Shown here one piece after another: positions 1 through 9,665 of a stretch of DNA of 64,000 nt. A model generated the notes under the pieces. The model did no database searches. It saw nothing but the letters and a program-made list of their open reading frames with translations, and was not told where the DNA came from. The position numbers and the translations under genes are program-made. The stretch comes from Marinomonas sp. KMM3893 (GTDB lineage: Bacteria > Pseudomonadota > Gammaproteobacteria > Pseudomonadales > Marinomonadaceae): the NCBI RefSeq assembly GCF_004352855.1, contig NZ_SJSC01000002.1, forward strand, positions 558,001-622,000. Direction: 5' to 3'. How positions within the stretch are numbered: the first letter of the stretch is position 1; the number at the start of each line of letters is the position of its first letter.

Positions 1-1026
1 AATGCGACGGGCGAACAAATTAACCAGTTTAAAATTGTTGAAACTGAAAATGGGTTAGCGCAAACCGAAACTCAAATCGGCCGTAGCCAATTTAGAGCGC
101 AACACGATTACGATGGTGGTTTCAATCAAGACGCTGCCTTGGCTTACGTAACAGAGCCGCAAGCGCTTCAAGGGGAGGAAGTGTGGAGTAAGCCCTATGA
201 TCCACTAAGCTTCTCTTTAACACCAGGTATGAACCAAAGTATGGGTGGGCCAGACGGTTTCTTCTTGTATCAGGTGATTTTAAAAGGTGGCGCTACATTA
301 CAATTAACCGATAATTTTTCGTTAAGCGGTGCGGTCTCCGCCAATATGCTGAACAACTACGATAACTTTAAATACGACGCGCCAAGTAATTTACCAAGAG
401 TGCGTACCTATATTCGTGAGTACCTTACGACGTCGGATTTTGGGGTCAATGACTTGCAGGCCACATGGTTTGGTAACCCGGCTAAAAACTGGTACACCCA
501 AGTATACGGCGGTTATTTAGAGTATATGTATGGCGGTGTGGGTGGCGAGATACTGTATCGCCCGTTGGGCAGCCGTTGGGCTATCGGCGCAGACTTGGAT
601 GCCGTTAAACAACGTGACTTTGATCAGAGATTTGGCTTTAGGGATTACCAAACGGTTTTAGGGCATGTAAATCTGTATTACCAAAGCCCTTGGGATGGTG
701 TCTCGGCAGAGCTAAATGTAGGGCGCTATTTGGCGAAAGACAATGGTGCGACACTCACTGTGACTCGTGAATTTTCTAACGGTTTTAGAATGGGGGCTTA
801 CGCCACTATGACGGATGTAAGCAGTGAAGACTACGGTGAAGGTAGCTTTACCAAAGGCGTATTCATGTCGTTTCCGTTTGATCAGATCACCACCTCATCT
901 ACCGTTAAGCGAGGTAGCGTAGGCTGGACACCACTCACCCGAGACGGCGGACAAAAGCTTATTCATAAGTACAGTTTATACGACATGACAGAGCAACGAG
1001 GCTATTACGAATACGAAAAACGCTAA
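1..1026 (+). CDS. YjbH-family outer-membrane polysaccharide protein, 3' part
   Basis: The reading frame is open from the first base of the window, so the gene starts upstream and only about the last 341 residues are seen. The sequence is rich in alternating aromatic and polar strands typical of outer-membrane beta-barrels. It ends with a conserved-looking tail (GWTPLTRDGGQKL, then SLYDMTEQRGYY) that I recognise from YjbH/YmcA-type exopolysaccharide proteins. These are known to accompany exopolysaccharide export or assembly in the outer membrane; the exact role is not established. The downstream polysaccharide locus fits this. An in-frame TTG at 139 is an internal codon, not the real start. 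Confidence 0.8.
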   Translation, partial: NATGEQINQFKIVETENGLAQTETQIGRSQFRAQHDYDGGFNQDAALAYVTEPQALQGEEVWSKPYDPLSFSLTPGMNQSMGGPDGFFLYQVILKGGATLQLTDNFSLSGAVSANMLNNYDNFKYDAPSNLPRVRTYIREYLTTSDFGVNDLQATWFGNPAKNWYTQVYGGYLEYMYGGVGGEILYRPLGSRWAIGADLDAVKQRDFDQRFGFRDYQTVLGHVNLYYQSPWDGVSAELNVGRYLAKDNGATLTVTREFSNGFRMGAYATMTDVSSEDYGEGSFTKGVFMSFPFDQITTSSTVKRGSVGWTPLTRDGGQKLIHKYSLYDMTEQRGYYEYEKR

Positions 1027-1072
1027 CATGTAGACCAGACCTCGCTCTCTCGCTATTCATTGGCCGGATCTC

Positions 1073-1100
1073 GTAGGCCGGATGAAGCGAGGAAGGAGCG
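1073..1100 (+). repeat. REP-like element
   Basis: The segment begins TAGGCCGGATGAAGCGAGGA. A closely similar stretch occurs at 23644-23682 (TAGGCCGGATGAAACGAGGA) and a diverged one at 1203-1229. The GTAGGCCGGAT core resembles the REP elements of gammaproteobacteria. It lies in the 674-bp gap after the YjbH-like gene, which otherwise holds only the larger repeat at 1237-1420. Confidence 0.55.
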
Positions 1101-1236
1101 ATTGCTTATGGAAGAGAGGCATTGCTAAGTCGGGTTCTGTAACTCCATAGGCCAAGCTATGATTACCCCTCATGGGCCAGAACCCCCCCATGGGCTCCCA
1201 CTGTAGGTCGGCTGAAGCGAAAAACGAGCCCTTGCC

Positions 1237-1420
1237 CTTGTGGGCTGGAATACCTAAAAAAGAGCGGCCGGTAACTGGAGACTCTGTGTTTCAAACGAGG
1301 GTCAAAGTCCAAATCATTGGTAGCGCTCCTCAGACAAAAACGTCACTCTAATCACAGGCGTCTCGCTTGCTTGGGGTTATTAGCACAGTGGCATTCGGGC
1401 TAAAGCCACGACCTACAAGT
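1237..1420 (-). repeat. Diverged solo copy of the 33-34 kb repeat family
   Basis: Read on the minus strand, this segment follows the long form of the unit repeated at 33.1-34.4 kb. It contains CTTGTAGGTCGTGGCTTTAG, then GCCACTGTG, then TGATTAGAGTGACG, then TTTGGACTTTGACCCTCG, then TTTGAAACACAGAGTCTCCAG, then CCGGCCGCTCTTTT. Many substitutions separate it from the array units. It is therefore an older, single, inverted copy. The rest of the gap up to 1700 (about 280 bp) is AT-rich and should hold the promoter of the polysaccharide operon, but I could not fix one by eye. Confidence 0.75.
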
Positions 1421-1700
1421 AACGGGTCAAGTTGGTTGAAGCGCATAAAGCCAATCAATCAACTGTTATTATTCTCAATTTTGTAATCCTGTTCCTACGC
1501 TTGTAATCTTAGTCCTACAGATATTTTAATCTTTATGGATTTTTTATGTGTTTTCAATCTCATTGTTTGCAACATTAAATCGAGTGTTTTAATATCGTTC
1601 ACCTGATGAACGGATGCTGTTTCAATAGAATGCTAAGGAAGTGCTTTCTCTGTCTATATTTCTCTTTTTATCCTGATGATTGACTATCAAGTTGCTCTCT

Positions 1701-2042
1701 ATGTTGTCTGATGAATATCGCTATAAAATTTTGAAAGAGCTGCAAAGCAATCCTGATTTAAGTCAGCGTGAGCTGGCAAAGCGCTTAGGTATTAGCTTAG
1801 GCAAAACCAATTTTTGCTTAAAAGCCTTGATAGAAAAAGGCTTAGTCAAGGCAGGCAATTTTAAAAGAAGTGACGACAAAGCTAAGTATCTGTACCTGCT
1901 AACACCCAAAGGGATTGAAGACAAAGCACTGTTAACTCACCAGTTTTTACAAAGAAAGCTCAAAGAACACGAAGAGCTCGCATTAGAAATAGAATCCCTC
2001 CGCGAAGAGGTTGCGAACAACATGGCAGAATCGACACAATGA
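1701..2042 (+). CDS. MarR-family EPS-associated transcriptional regulator
   Basis: This is a small winged-helix DNA-binding protein of about 113 residues. The N-terminus MLSDEYRYKILKELQ, followed by LSQRELAKRLGISLGKTN, is the helix-turn-helix of the MarR-type regulator that heads many exopolysaccharide loci. The C-terminal third is a charged helix (KLKEHEELALEIESLREEV) likely to form a dimer coiled coil. The ATG at 1701 is preferred because the family starts at this motif; a TTG at 1680 would add seven residues. Neither start has a clear ribosome binding site. It stands first in the locus, 67 bp before manC, and probably controls it. That regulatory role is inferred from position. Confidence 0.85.
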   Translation: MLSDEYRYKILKELQSNPDLSQRELAKRLGISLGKTNFCLKALIEKGLVKAGNFKRSDDKAKYLYLLTPKGIEDKALLTHQFLQRKLKEHEELALEIESLREEVANNMAESTQ

Positions 2043-2109
2043 AACGCCTAGTATTAAAAGTGAATTTTGTGACTATTGTCGAACTAGATAATGTAAAAGA
2101 AGGTCTTGA

Positions 2110-3507
2110 GTGAAAATTATTCCTGTTATTTTATCGGGAGGCGTAGGCAGTCGCTTATGGCCCTTGTCTCGTGAACACTTCCCTAAGCAATGCTTGCCAC
2201 TTACCGATGCGCAATACAGTCTTTTACAACAAACAGCTAACAGGACCAAGGCCCTAGACGTAAGTGCTCCGATTGTAGTCTGTAACGAAGACCACCGTTT
2301 TTTGATAGCCCAGCAATTACAAGAAATTGGTGTAACAGGCGCGAGCATAGTATTGGAACCAAAAGGTCGTAATACGGCCCCGGCCATTGCACTAGCGGCA
2401 TTAGAAGCAGAACATAAAAGTCTAGAAGATGCGCTTTTATTGGTACTACCGGCTGATCATGTTATTCGTGATGTTACAGCTTTCGAAAAAGCCATTCAGC
2501 AAGCCGCTGAACTGGCCGGGCTAGATGCCTTGGTGACTTTCGGTGTGCAACCGACTCGCCCTGAAATTGGCTATGGTTATATTCGTGCTGGTGACGATTT
2601 TGCTGTTGCAGAATTTGTCGAAAAGCCAAACCTAGAAACCGCACAATCTTACCTAGATTCTGGAGATTACCTCTGGAACAGCGGTATGTTCTTGTTTAAA
2701 GCCAAAGCTTATTTGTCTGAGTTAGCATGCCATCGAGCAGATATCTTTGAGGCAGTAACTCTGGCTTACCTGGCACGCAATGAAGACATGGATTTTGTGC
2801 GTATTGACCCAGAAGCCTTTGCTGCTTGCCCAGAAGACTCCATTGATTATGCTGTTATGGAACCCACCCAAAACGCCAAAGTTGTCCCTTACGCAGGGGA
2901 TTGGAGTGACATAGGTGCTTGGGATGCCTTGTATGACTACGCCGAGAAAGACGCCGAGCAAAACGTGCTGCTGGGCGATGTGATGGCAGAAAACTCAAAT
3001 AACTGCCTAGTACGAGCTGAATCTCGCTTAGTGGCGGCTGTTGGAGTGAATAATCTTGTCATTGTAGAAACCGCCGATGCGGTATTGGTGATGGACAAAA
3101 ACAACGCCCAAGACGTGAAGAAAATTGTTAAGCGCCTAAAAGCAGAAGAGCGTGAAGAGCACATGTTTCACACCACAGTGCATCGTCCTTGGGGAAGCTA
3201 CCAAACGGTTGATCTGGGCGAACGCCATCAAGTGAAACGCATCATGGTAAAACCAGGTGAAAAACTCAGTGTGCAAATGCATCATCACAGAGCTGAGCAT
3301 TGGGTCGTAGTATCTGGTACGGCAAAAGTACAAAACGGCGATGAAGAGATACTGCTGACGGAAAACGAATCGACTTACATTCCAGTAGGCGTGGTACATG
3401 CGTTAGAGAATCCAGGAAAGATCCCTCTTGCATTGGTCGAAGTACAGTCAGGTAGTTATTTAGGTGAAGACGACATAGTGCGTTTTAGTGATAGATATGG
3501 GCGCTAA
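2110..3507 (+). CDS. manC: Mannose-1-phosphate guanylyltransferase / mannose-6-phosphate isomerase
   Basis: Bifunctional type II enzyme supplying GDP-mannose in the cytoplasm. The N-terminal nucleotidyltransferase domain has the pyrophosphorylase signature GGVGSRLWPLSREHFPKQ (residues about 10-27) and the FVEKP sugar-binding motif near residue 170. The C-terminal cupin domain (about 350-460) carries metal-binding histidines in QMHHHRAEHW, as expected for the isomerase. The length of 465 aa is typical. The start is GTG. GDP-mannose made here feeds gmd and fcl downstream. The 3' end is duplicated at 5764-6009, between ugd and manB, which suggests that manC and manB were once adjacent. Confidence 0.95.
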   Translation: MKIIPVILSGGVGSRLWPLSREHFPKQCLPLTDAQYSLLQQTANRTKALDVSAPIVVCNEDHRFLIAQQLQEIGVTGASIVLEPKGRNTAPAIALAALEAEHKSLEDALLLVLPADHVIRDVTAFEKAIQQAAELAGLDALVTFGVQPTRPEIGYGYIRAGDDFAVAEFVEKPNLETAQSYLDSGDYLWNSGMFLFKAKAYLSELACHRADIFEAVTLAYLARNEDMDFVRIDPEAFAACPEDSIDYAVMEPTQNAKVVPYAGDWSDIGAWDALYDYAEKDAEQNVLLGDVMAENSNNCLVRAESRLVAAVGVNNLVIVETADAVLVMDKNNAQDVKKIVKRLKAEEREEHMFHTTVHRPWGSYQTVDLGERHQVKRIMVKPGEKLSVQMHHHRAEHWVVVSGTAKVQNGDEEILLTENESTYIPVGVVHALENPGKIPLALVEVQSGSYLGEDDIVRFSDRYGR

Positions 3508-3580
3508 TAATTGAAACGCTAATCGGGTGAATAGACAGCGATAGCATTGATACATATTTGAATTTTGGAATTTATATAAT

Positions 3581-4591
3581 ATGAAATTTCTTGTAACTGG
3601 GGCCGCTGGCTTCATTGGTATGAACGTTTGTCAGCGTTTGCTCGATGCCGGCCATGATGTAGTAGGCCTAGACAATTTAAATACTTATTACATTCCTGAA
3701 CTAAAACAACATCGTTTGGGTAAGTTGCTGCCTCATACGCAATTTCGCTTTGTAAAATTGGATCTTGCGGATCGTGAAGGAATGGCTCAACTCTTTAAAG
3801 AAGGGCAATTTCAACGAGTTATCCATTTAGCTGCTCAAGCGGGAGTACGTTATTCTATTGAGGCTCCGTTCGAATACGCTGACAGCAACCTAATTGGCAT
3901 GCTGACAATTCTAGAGGGTTGCCGCCAAAACAAGGTGGAGCATCTAGTATATGCCTCTTCAAGCTCAGTTTACGGTATGAACTCAAAGGTTCCATTTAGT
4001 GAATCTGACCAGGTTGATCAGCCTGTTTCATTGTATGCGGCTAGTAAGAAAGCCAACGAACTGATGGCGCACTCTTATTCTCATCTTTATAACATTCCTA
4101 CTACAGGATTACGCTTCTTCACAGTTTATGGCCCTGGTGGCCGACCTGACATGGCGCCTTGGCTATTTACCGAAGCCATTTTGAACGATAAGCCGATCAA
4201 GGTATTTAACCACGGAAAAATGATGCGTGATTTCACCTACATTGATGACATTGTAGAAGGCGTGATCCGTATTCAGGATATTATTCCTAGTAAACAGAGA
4301 GAAGGACAAGAAGCGGAAAAGAAAGCCCCATATTCTATTTACAATATTGGTAACAATCAGCCTATCCAGTTATCTGAATTTATAGAAGCTATTGAGTCTG
4401 CTTGTGGCAAACCAGCTAAGAAAATCTACATGGACATGCAGCCAGGCGATGTGCCTAAGACCTACGCAGACACCGCCCAACTGGAAGCGGCAGTAGGATA
4501 CAAACCAGCAACAACTATACAAGATGGTATGGCCAAGTTTGTCGCTTGGTACAACGAGTTCCAGAGCGAATTGAAAGATCAAAAGGCATAA
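3581..4591 (+). CDS. UDP-glucuronate 4-epimerase-like NAD-dependent epimerase
   Basis: Extended short-chain dehydrogenase of 336 aa. The Rossmann NAD site is GAAGFIG (residues 7-13). The catalytic set is SSSSVYG near 124-130 and YAASK near 151-155. The segment [22 protein letters not shown] is characteristic of CapI/LspL-type UDP-glucuronate 4-epimerases, which make UDP-galacturonate. The next gene, ugd, makes UDP-glucuronate, the predicted substrate, which strengthens the assignment. The stop codon overlaps the ugd start (TAATG), so the two are probably translationally coupled. A UDP-GlcNAc-type epimerase is less likely but not excluded. Confidence 0.85.
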   Translation: MKFLVTGAAGFIGMNVCQRLLDAGHDVVGLDNLNTYYIPELKQHRLGKLLPHTQFRFVKLDLADREGMAQLFKEGQFQRVIHLAAQAGVRYSIEAPFEYADSNLIGMLTILEGCRQNKVEHLVYASSSSVYGMNSKVPFSESDQVDQPVSLYAASKKANELMAHSYSHLYNIPTTGLRFFTVYGPGGRPDMAPWLFTEAILNDKPIKVFNHGKMMRDFTYIDDIVEGVIRIQDIIPSKQREGQEAEKKAPYSIYNIGNNQPIQLSEFIEAIESACGKPAKKIYMDMQPGDVPKTYADTAQLEAAVGYKPATTIQDGMAKFVAWYNEFQSELKDQKA

Positions 4592-5763
4592 TGAAAATGA
4601 AAATTGCCATAGCAGGAACAGGCTACGTTGGGTTATCTAATGCGATGCTATTGTCACAAAAAAATAGCGTTGTTGCTGTCGATGTTATTCCAGAAAAAGT
4701 AGAGATGCTTAATAATAAAAAGTCTCCTATTGCTGATGTTGAAATAGAAGATTTCTTGGTAAATAAAGTACTTGACTTTACTGCTACACTAGATAAAAAA
4801 ATAGCCTATAAAAACGCAGATTTTGTCATAATCGCGACACCAACAGATTATGACCCTGAGACGAATTATTTTAACACTTCATCTGTTGAAAGTGTTATCC
4901 GAGATGTGCTTGAGGTTAACCCAAATGCGGTTATGGTAATCAAGTCTACGGTGCCCGTTGGATATACGAAACGTATTAATCAAAAATTTCAAACGTCGAA
5001 TATTTTATTTTCACCAGAATTCTTACGTGAAGGTAAAGCTCTTCATGATAATTTATATCCATCACGTATTATCGTCGGCGAGGACTCTGAACGCGCTAAG
5101 CAATTTGCATCCTTATTAGAGCAGGGTGCAATAAAGCAAAATATAGATATTTTATACACAGATTCAACCGAGGCTGAAGCAGTTAAGTTGTTTTCGAACA
5201 CGTATCTAGCTATGCGTGTGGCTTACTTTAATGAACTAGATTCCTACTGTGAATCTCATGATTTAAATACAAAGCAAGTTATTGAAGGTGTGGGGTTAGA
5301 TCCTCGTATCGGTGGGCATTACAATAACCCTTCCTTTGGCTATGGTGGCTACTGTTTACCAAAAGATACAAAACAATTATTAGCAAACTACGAAAACGTT
5401 CCAAACAACATAATTCGCGCCATTGTCGACTCAAACACGACACGTAAAGACTTTATTGCTGACGCTATTTTAAAGCGTAATCCTAAAGTCGTTGGTATTT
5501 ATCGCCTTATAATGAAAACAGGGTCAGACAACTTTAGAGCCTCTGCGATACAGGGTGTAATGAAGCGTCTAAAAGCTAAAGGTGTGGAGGTTATCTTGTT
5601 CGAGCCAGAATTACAGGACGATGAGTTTTTTCATTCAAAAGTGTATCGTGATTTTGATGTCTTTAAACAGACTGCAGACGTGGTGATTGCTAACCGCATG
5701 ACAAGTGATTTAGATGACGTGGCTGATAAAGTCTATACAAGAGATTTGTTTGGGAATGATTAA
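4591..5763 (+). CDS. ugd: UDP-glucose 6-dehydrogenase
   Basis: Oxidises UDP-glucose to UDP-glucuronate with NAD. The N-terminus has the dinucleotide motif GTGYVGL (residues 9-15). The catalytic cysteine lies in [15 protein letters not shown] (Cys near 255). The length of 390 aa matches the short Ugd group of gammaproteobacteria. The ATG at 4591 overlaps the previous stop by one base and gives an N-terminus typical of the family, so further upstream in-frame starts were not used. Together with the epimerase it forms a uronic-acid cassette that seems to have been placed between manC and manB. Codon use is more AT-rich than in manC, in keeping with separate origin. Confidence 0.94.
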   Translation: MKMKIAIAGTGYVGLSNAMLLSQKNSVVAVDVIPEKVEMLNNKKSPIADVEIEDFLVNKVLDFTATLDKKIAYKNADFVIIATPTDYDPETNYFNTSSVESVIRDVLEVNPNAVMVIKSTVPVGYTKRINQKFQTSNILFSPEFLREGKALHDNLYPSRIIVGEDSERAKQFASLLEQGAIKQNIDILYTDSTEAEAVKLFSNTYLAMRVAYFNELDSYCESHDLNTKQVIEGVGLDPRIGGHYNNPSFGYGGYCLPKDTKQLLANYENVPNNIIRAIVDSNTTRKDFIADAILKRNPKVVGIYRLIMKTGSDNFRASAIQGVMKRLKAKGVEVILFEPELQDDEFFHSKVYRDFDVFKQTADVVIANRMTSDLDDVADKVYTRDLFGND

Positions 5764-6009
5764 ATGAAAACCTTAGAGGTTGTTGATGAAAAAACTATCG
5801 CATCTGTAGTTATTCGTTATGTAATTGCAAACGATGACAAAGAAATTCTACTAACGGAAAACGAATCCACTTACACTCCAGTTGGCGTAGTACACGCGTT
5901 AGAAAACCCCGGGAAGATCCCTCTTGAATTGGTCGAAGTACAGTCAGGTAGTTATTTAGGTGAAGACGACATAGTGCGTTTTAGTGAAAGATATGGGCGC
6001 TCAGAATAA
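5764..6009 (+). pseudogene. Duplicated 3' end of manC (cupin fragment)
   Basis: An 81-codon frame begins immediately after the ugd stop. From about residue 27 it matches the last 54 residues of ManC ([11 protein letters not shown] through the terminal YGR). At the DNA level the final 90 bases differ from manC at only two sites, while the 70 bases before that differ at about 13, nearly all synonymous. The first 25 residues do not align convincingly. It lacks the nucleotidyltransferase domain and most of the cupin metal site, so activity is not expected. Its stop overlaps the manB start (TAATG). The best reading is the recombination scar left when the epimerase-ugd cassette split an older manC-manB pair. 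It may still be translated and couple manB translation. Confidence 0.85.
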
Positions 6010-7499
6010 TGTCAGATTCTAACAAAATAAAAGTTAAAACACTGAGTGACGAGCTAGGTGTTGCTTTTGGTACCAGTGGCGTGAGAGGTCTTGTTAAAGA
6101 TTTGACGCCTGAGCTTTGCTTCGCTTTTGTTCGATCCTTCCTTCAAGAAGTGTGCCCTCGCTCGAATAGAGTGGCAGTGGGAATCGACCTGCGCCCAAGT
6201 AGCCCAGACATTGCTAAAGCTTGTTTAGCGGCGATTGAAGGCAGCGGCGCAGACACTATTTATTGTGGCTCTTTACCAACGCCTGCGTTGGCGTTTTATG
6301 CCATGCAAAATAACATGCCAGCCGTGATGATCACGGGGAGCCATATTCCTTTTGATCGTAATGGTATTAAGTTCTACCGCCCTGACGGTGAAATTAGTAA
6401 AGCCGATGAAGCCAGCATTATGAATGGTGATGTGTCTATTCCTACTGGTTTAGCAAAGCAGGTTGAACAAGCCATATTGCCGGCGGTAAGTAACACAGCG
6501 ATTGAGTTATTCAAAAAACGTTATACCGCTTTATTCCCCAAAGATATGTTGCAAGGTAAACGTATTGGTGTGTATGAACATTCCAGCGTCGCTCGTGATG
6601 TGATCAAAGAGCTATTAGCTCAATTTGGTGCAGAAGTTGTTTCACTTGAACGTACCGAGATTTTTGTGCCAATAGATACTGAAGCAGTATCAGAGGAAGA
6701 TAAGCAAAAAGGACTCGATTGGTCGAAGCAATACAGTTTAGACGCTATTGTTTCTACTGACGGTGATGGCGATCGTCCGCTTATCAGTGACGAAAAAGGT
6801 CATTGGCTGCGCGGTGATATTCTTGGCGTATTGTGTGCGAATTACCTAGACGCTACTCATGTAGCCGCACCGGTCAATGTGAATACTGTACTGGAGCTTG
6901 AAGGTAAAAAACAAACCCCAGCTAGAACCAGCCTACGTACTAAAATTGGCTCGCCTTATGTTATCGCCGGTATGGTGCAACTAGAACAAAGCGCTCTAAG
7001 TACAGGTTTAGCGTCTTTTAGTATTGTTGGCTACGAAGGCAACGGCGGTTTTTTAGTAGGTTCTGATATGCAAGTAAACAAGCAAACCTTGCATGCTTTA
7101 CCAACACGTGACTCTGTTTTACCTATCTTGATTGTGCTTGCTATGTCACATCTACAGCAAAGAGTCATTAGCCTGATAAGTGCTGAGTTTGCGGAGCGCT
7201 ATACAGCCAGTGATCGAATAAAAGACATTTCAACAGAAACCAGTAAACAGATCATTGCAGATTTAAAAGCCAGTAAAGCAAAGCAAGCTGAACTGCTAGA
7301 AAGTATTGTTGAACAGGGCGAAACATTAGAAGTCGTTTCTATCGATGAAACCGACGGACTGAGAATGACTTTAAGTAATGGAGATGTTGTTCATTTAAGA
7401 CCGTCTGGCAATGCTCCTGAGCTGAGATGCTATGTTGAGAGTAGTGATCAAGCACACACAGATAGCTTAGTAGAAAAAATATTACTTAATGCTTGTTAG
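6009..7499 (+). CDS. manB: Phosphomannomutase
   Basis: Interconverts mannose-6-phosphate and mannose-1-phosphate, the substrate of ManC. The alpha-D-phosphohexomutase landmarks are present: FGTSGVRG near the N-terminus, the active-site serine in TGSHIP (Ser near 111), the metal-binding loop DGDGDRP (about 251-257), the sugar-binding GYEGNGGF, and the phosphate-binding RPSGNAPELR close to the C-terminus. The length of 496 aa is a little longer than ManB/AlgC. The start codon overlaps the stop of the manC fragment. Phosphoglucomutase activity is possible in this superfamily, but the GDP-mannose context favours phosphomannomutase. Confidence 0.9.
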   Translation: MSDSNKIKVKTLSDELGVAFGTSGVRGLVKDLTPELCFAFVRSFLQEVCPRSNRVAVGIDLRPSSPDIAKACLAAIEGSGADTIYCGSLPTPALAFYAMQNNMPAVMITGSHIPFDRNGIKFYRPDGEISKADEASIMNGDVSIPTGLAKQVEQAILPAVSNTAIELFKKRYTALFPKDMLQGKRIGVYEHSSVARDVIKELLAQFGAEVVSLERTEIFVPIDTEAVSEEDKQKGLDWSKQYSLDAIVSTDGDGDRPLISDEKGHWLRGDILGVLCANYLDATHVAAPVNVNTVLELEGKKQTPARTSLRTKIGSPYVIAGMVQLEQSALSTGLASFSIVGYEGNGGFLVGSDMQVNKQTLHALPTRDSVLPILIVLAMSHLQQRVISLISAEFAERYTASDRIKDISTETSKQIIADLKASKAKQAELLESIVEQGETLEVVSIDETDGLRMTLSNGDVVHLRPSGNAPELRCYVESSDQAHTDSLVEKILLNAC

Positions 7500-7566
7500 A
7501 TGAACAGCATTAAAACGAGATTCATTGAAATAATTTGAAAAATTATAGTTAAGACTTGAGGGAAAT

Positions 7567-8691
7567 ATGACTAAGAAAGCACTCATTACCGGTATTACAG
7601 GGCAAGATGGCTCGTATCTTGCTGAATTTTTGTTAGAAAAAGGCTATGAAGTTCATGGTATTAAGCGTCGCTCTTCTTCATTAAATACTGAACGTGTTGA
7701 TCATATTTATCAGGATAATCACGAAAAAAATCAAAAGTTCTTCTTACATTATGGCGACCTTACTGATTCATCTAACCTAACGCGCATCATAAAAGATATT
7801 CAGCCTGATGAAGTGTATAACTTGGGCGCTCAGTCTCATGTGGCAGTATCTTTTGAGGCGCCAGAGTATACCGCGGATGTCGATGCAATGGGTACGTTAC
7901 GCTTGCTTGAAGCGATTCGCTTTTTGGGTCTAGAGAAGAAAACGAAATTTTACCAAGCCTCTACTTCAGAGCTTTATGGTGAAGTGCAAGAAATTCCACA
8001 AAAAGAAACCACGCCATTTCATCCGCGTTCCCCTTATGCTGTCGCAAAAATGTATGCGTACTGGATAGTGGTGAACTACCGTGAGTCTTACGGCATGTAT
8101 GCGTGCAACGGCATACTGTTTAATCATGAGTCACCACGTCGTGGCGAGACCTTTGTAACCCGTAAAATTACTCGTGGTTTGGCAAACATTGCCCAAGGGC
8201 TAGAGACTTGCTTGTACCTAGGCAATATGGATGCGCTGCGAGACTGGGGACATGCAAAAGATTACGTTCGTATGCAATGGATGATGCTGCAGCAAGATAA
8301 AGCCGATGACTTTGTTATTGCTACAGGAAAGCAAATATCTGTGCGCGATTTTATTAAACTATCTGCAAAAGAAGCAGGTATTGAGCTCGAATTTAGTGGC
8401 AAAGGTCTTGATGAAGTTGCTACTGTAAAATCTATCACAGGTAACGATGCACCTGCATTAAATGTAGGTGATGTTATCGTGAAAGTAGACCCTCGTTATT
8501 TCCGCCCCGCTGAAGTAGAAACCTTATTAGGTGACCCATCAAAAGCAAAAGAAAAACTTGGTTGGACACCTCAAATCACAGTAGAAGAAATGTGTGCTGA
8601 GATGGTGGCGAATGATCTACAAAATGCCAAACAGCATGCACTTCTAAAGAAACATGGTTTTAATGTTGCTGTATCGATTGAGAACGCATAA
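7567..8691 (+). CDS. gmd: GDP-mannose 4,6-dehydratase
   Basis: First committed enzyme of GDP-L-fucose synthesis, converting GDP-mannose to GDP-4-keto-6-deoxymannose. The 374-aa protein has the NADP-binding motif [15 protein letters not shown] (residues 8-22), followed by [16 protein letters not shown], which is highly typical of Gmd. The catalytic region [16 protein letters not shown] and [12 protein letters not shown] are intact. GAGGGAAAT lies just upstream of the ATG and can act as the ribosome binding site. It is followed after two bases by fcl, the next step of the pathway. Confidence 0.96.
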   Translation: MTKKALITGITGQDGSYLAEFLLEKGYEVHGIKRRSSSLNTERVDHIYQDNHEKNQKFFLHYGDLTDSSNLTRIIKDIQPDEVYNLGAQSHVAVSFEAPEYTADVDAMGTLRLLEAIRFLGLEKKTKFYQASTSELYGEVQEIPQKETTPFHPRSPYAVAKMYAYWIVVNYRESYGMYACNGILFNHESPRRGETFVTRKITRGLANIAQGLETCLYLGNMDALRDWGHAKDYVRMQWMMLQQDKADDFVIATGKQISVRDFIKLSAKEAGIELEFSGKGLDEVATVKSITGNDAPALNVGDVIVKVDPRYFRPAEVETLLGDPSKAKEKLGWTPQITVEEMCAEMVANDLQNAKQHALLKKHGFNVAVSIENA

Positions 8692-8693
8692 TT

Positions 8694-9665
8694 ATGAATA
8701 ACGCGAAGAAGAGAATATTTGTAGCGGGTCATAATGGCATGGTCGGCTCTGCGATCGTTCGTCAGCTAGAAAAAGCTGAAGATGTTGAAATTGTTATTCG
8801 CTCTCGTAAAGAGTTGGATCTACTTAACCAACAGGCAGTATCTGATTTTTTTCAGAACGAAAAGATTGATCAGGTATATTTAGCCGCAGCCAAAGTGGGT
8901 GGTATCCACGCAAACAATACTTACCCTGCTGACTTCATTTATGAAAACTTAATGATTGAGTGCAATATTATCCATAGTGCTCATATGGCTAATGTACAAC
9001 AACTACTCTTTTTAGGCTCATCGTGCATATACCCTAAATTAGCAGAGCAACCGATGGCAGAATCGGCTTTATTAACAGGCACCTTAGAGCCAACCAATGA
9101 GCCTTATGCTATCGCTAAAATAGCAGGTATTAAGCTTTGTGAAAGCTATAACCGTCAACATGGCAGAGATTACCGTAGTGTAATGCCAACGAACCTTTAT
9201 GGCCCTGGTGACAACTTTCACCCAGAAAACAGCCATGTTATCCCCGCTCTTATCCGCCGTTTTCATGAAGCAAAGGTAAATGGAGATAAAGAAGTAGTTG
9301 CATGGGGCAGTGGCAAGCCCATGCGTGAGTTTTTATACGTGGATGACATGGCCGAAGCTTCTATTCATGTGATGAATCTAGACAAGAAAACTTACGATGA
9401 AAACACTCAAGCTATGTTAAGTCATATTAATGTAGGAAGTGGCGTGGATTGTACTATTCGGGAATTGGTCGAAACCGTTGCTAAAGTCGTCGGATTTGAA
9501 GGAGATATAAAATTCGATTCAACTAAGCCTGACGGTGCGCCGCGTAAATTGATGAATGTTGATCGTCTTAAATCATTAGGATGGGAATGTTCTGTTTCTT
9601 TAGAGGGGGGGGTAAGTTTGGCTTATCAGTGGTTTGTCGATAATCAGAGTGATTTTAGAAACTGA
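8694..9665 (+). CDS. fcl: GDP-L-fucose synthase
   Basis: NADP-dependent epimerase-reductase that completes GDP-L-fucose from the Gmd product. The N-terminal motif is [31 protein letters not shown] and the catalytic [18 protein letters not shown] follow, as in WcaG/Fcl. The length of 323 aa is normal. It lies two bases after gmd and is the last sugar-nucleotide gene; the locus then changes to an AT-rich segment. Fucose, or a derivative, is therefore a predicted component of the polymer. Confidence 0.95.
   Translation: MNNAKKRIFVAGHNGMVGSAIVRQLEKAEDVEIVIRSRKELDLLNQQAVSDFFQNEKIDQVYLAAAKVGGIHANNTYPADFIYENLMIECNIIHSAHMANVQQLLFLGSSCIYPKLAEQPMAESALLTGTLEPTNEPYAIAKIAGIKLCESYNRQHGRDYRSVMPTNLYGPGDNFHPENSHVIPALIRRFHEAKVNGDKEVVAWGSGKPMREFLYVDDMAEASIHVMNLDKKTYDENTQAMLSHINVGSGVDCTIRELVETVAKVVGFEGDIKFDSTKPDGAPRKLMNVDRLKSLGWECSVSLEGGVSLAYQWFVDNQSDFRN

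Noticed and set aside
2110..2160. RfaH ops/JUMPStart element before manC
   Set aside because: GGAGGCGTAGG occurs inside the manC coding sequence, not in a leader, and does not equal the ops core GGCGGTAG.
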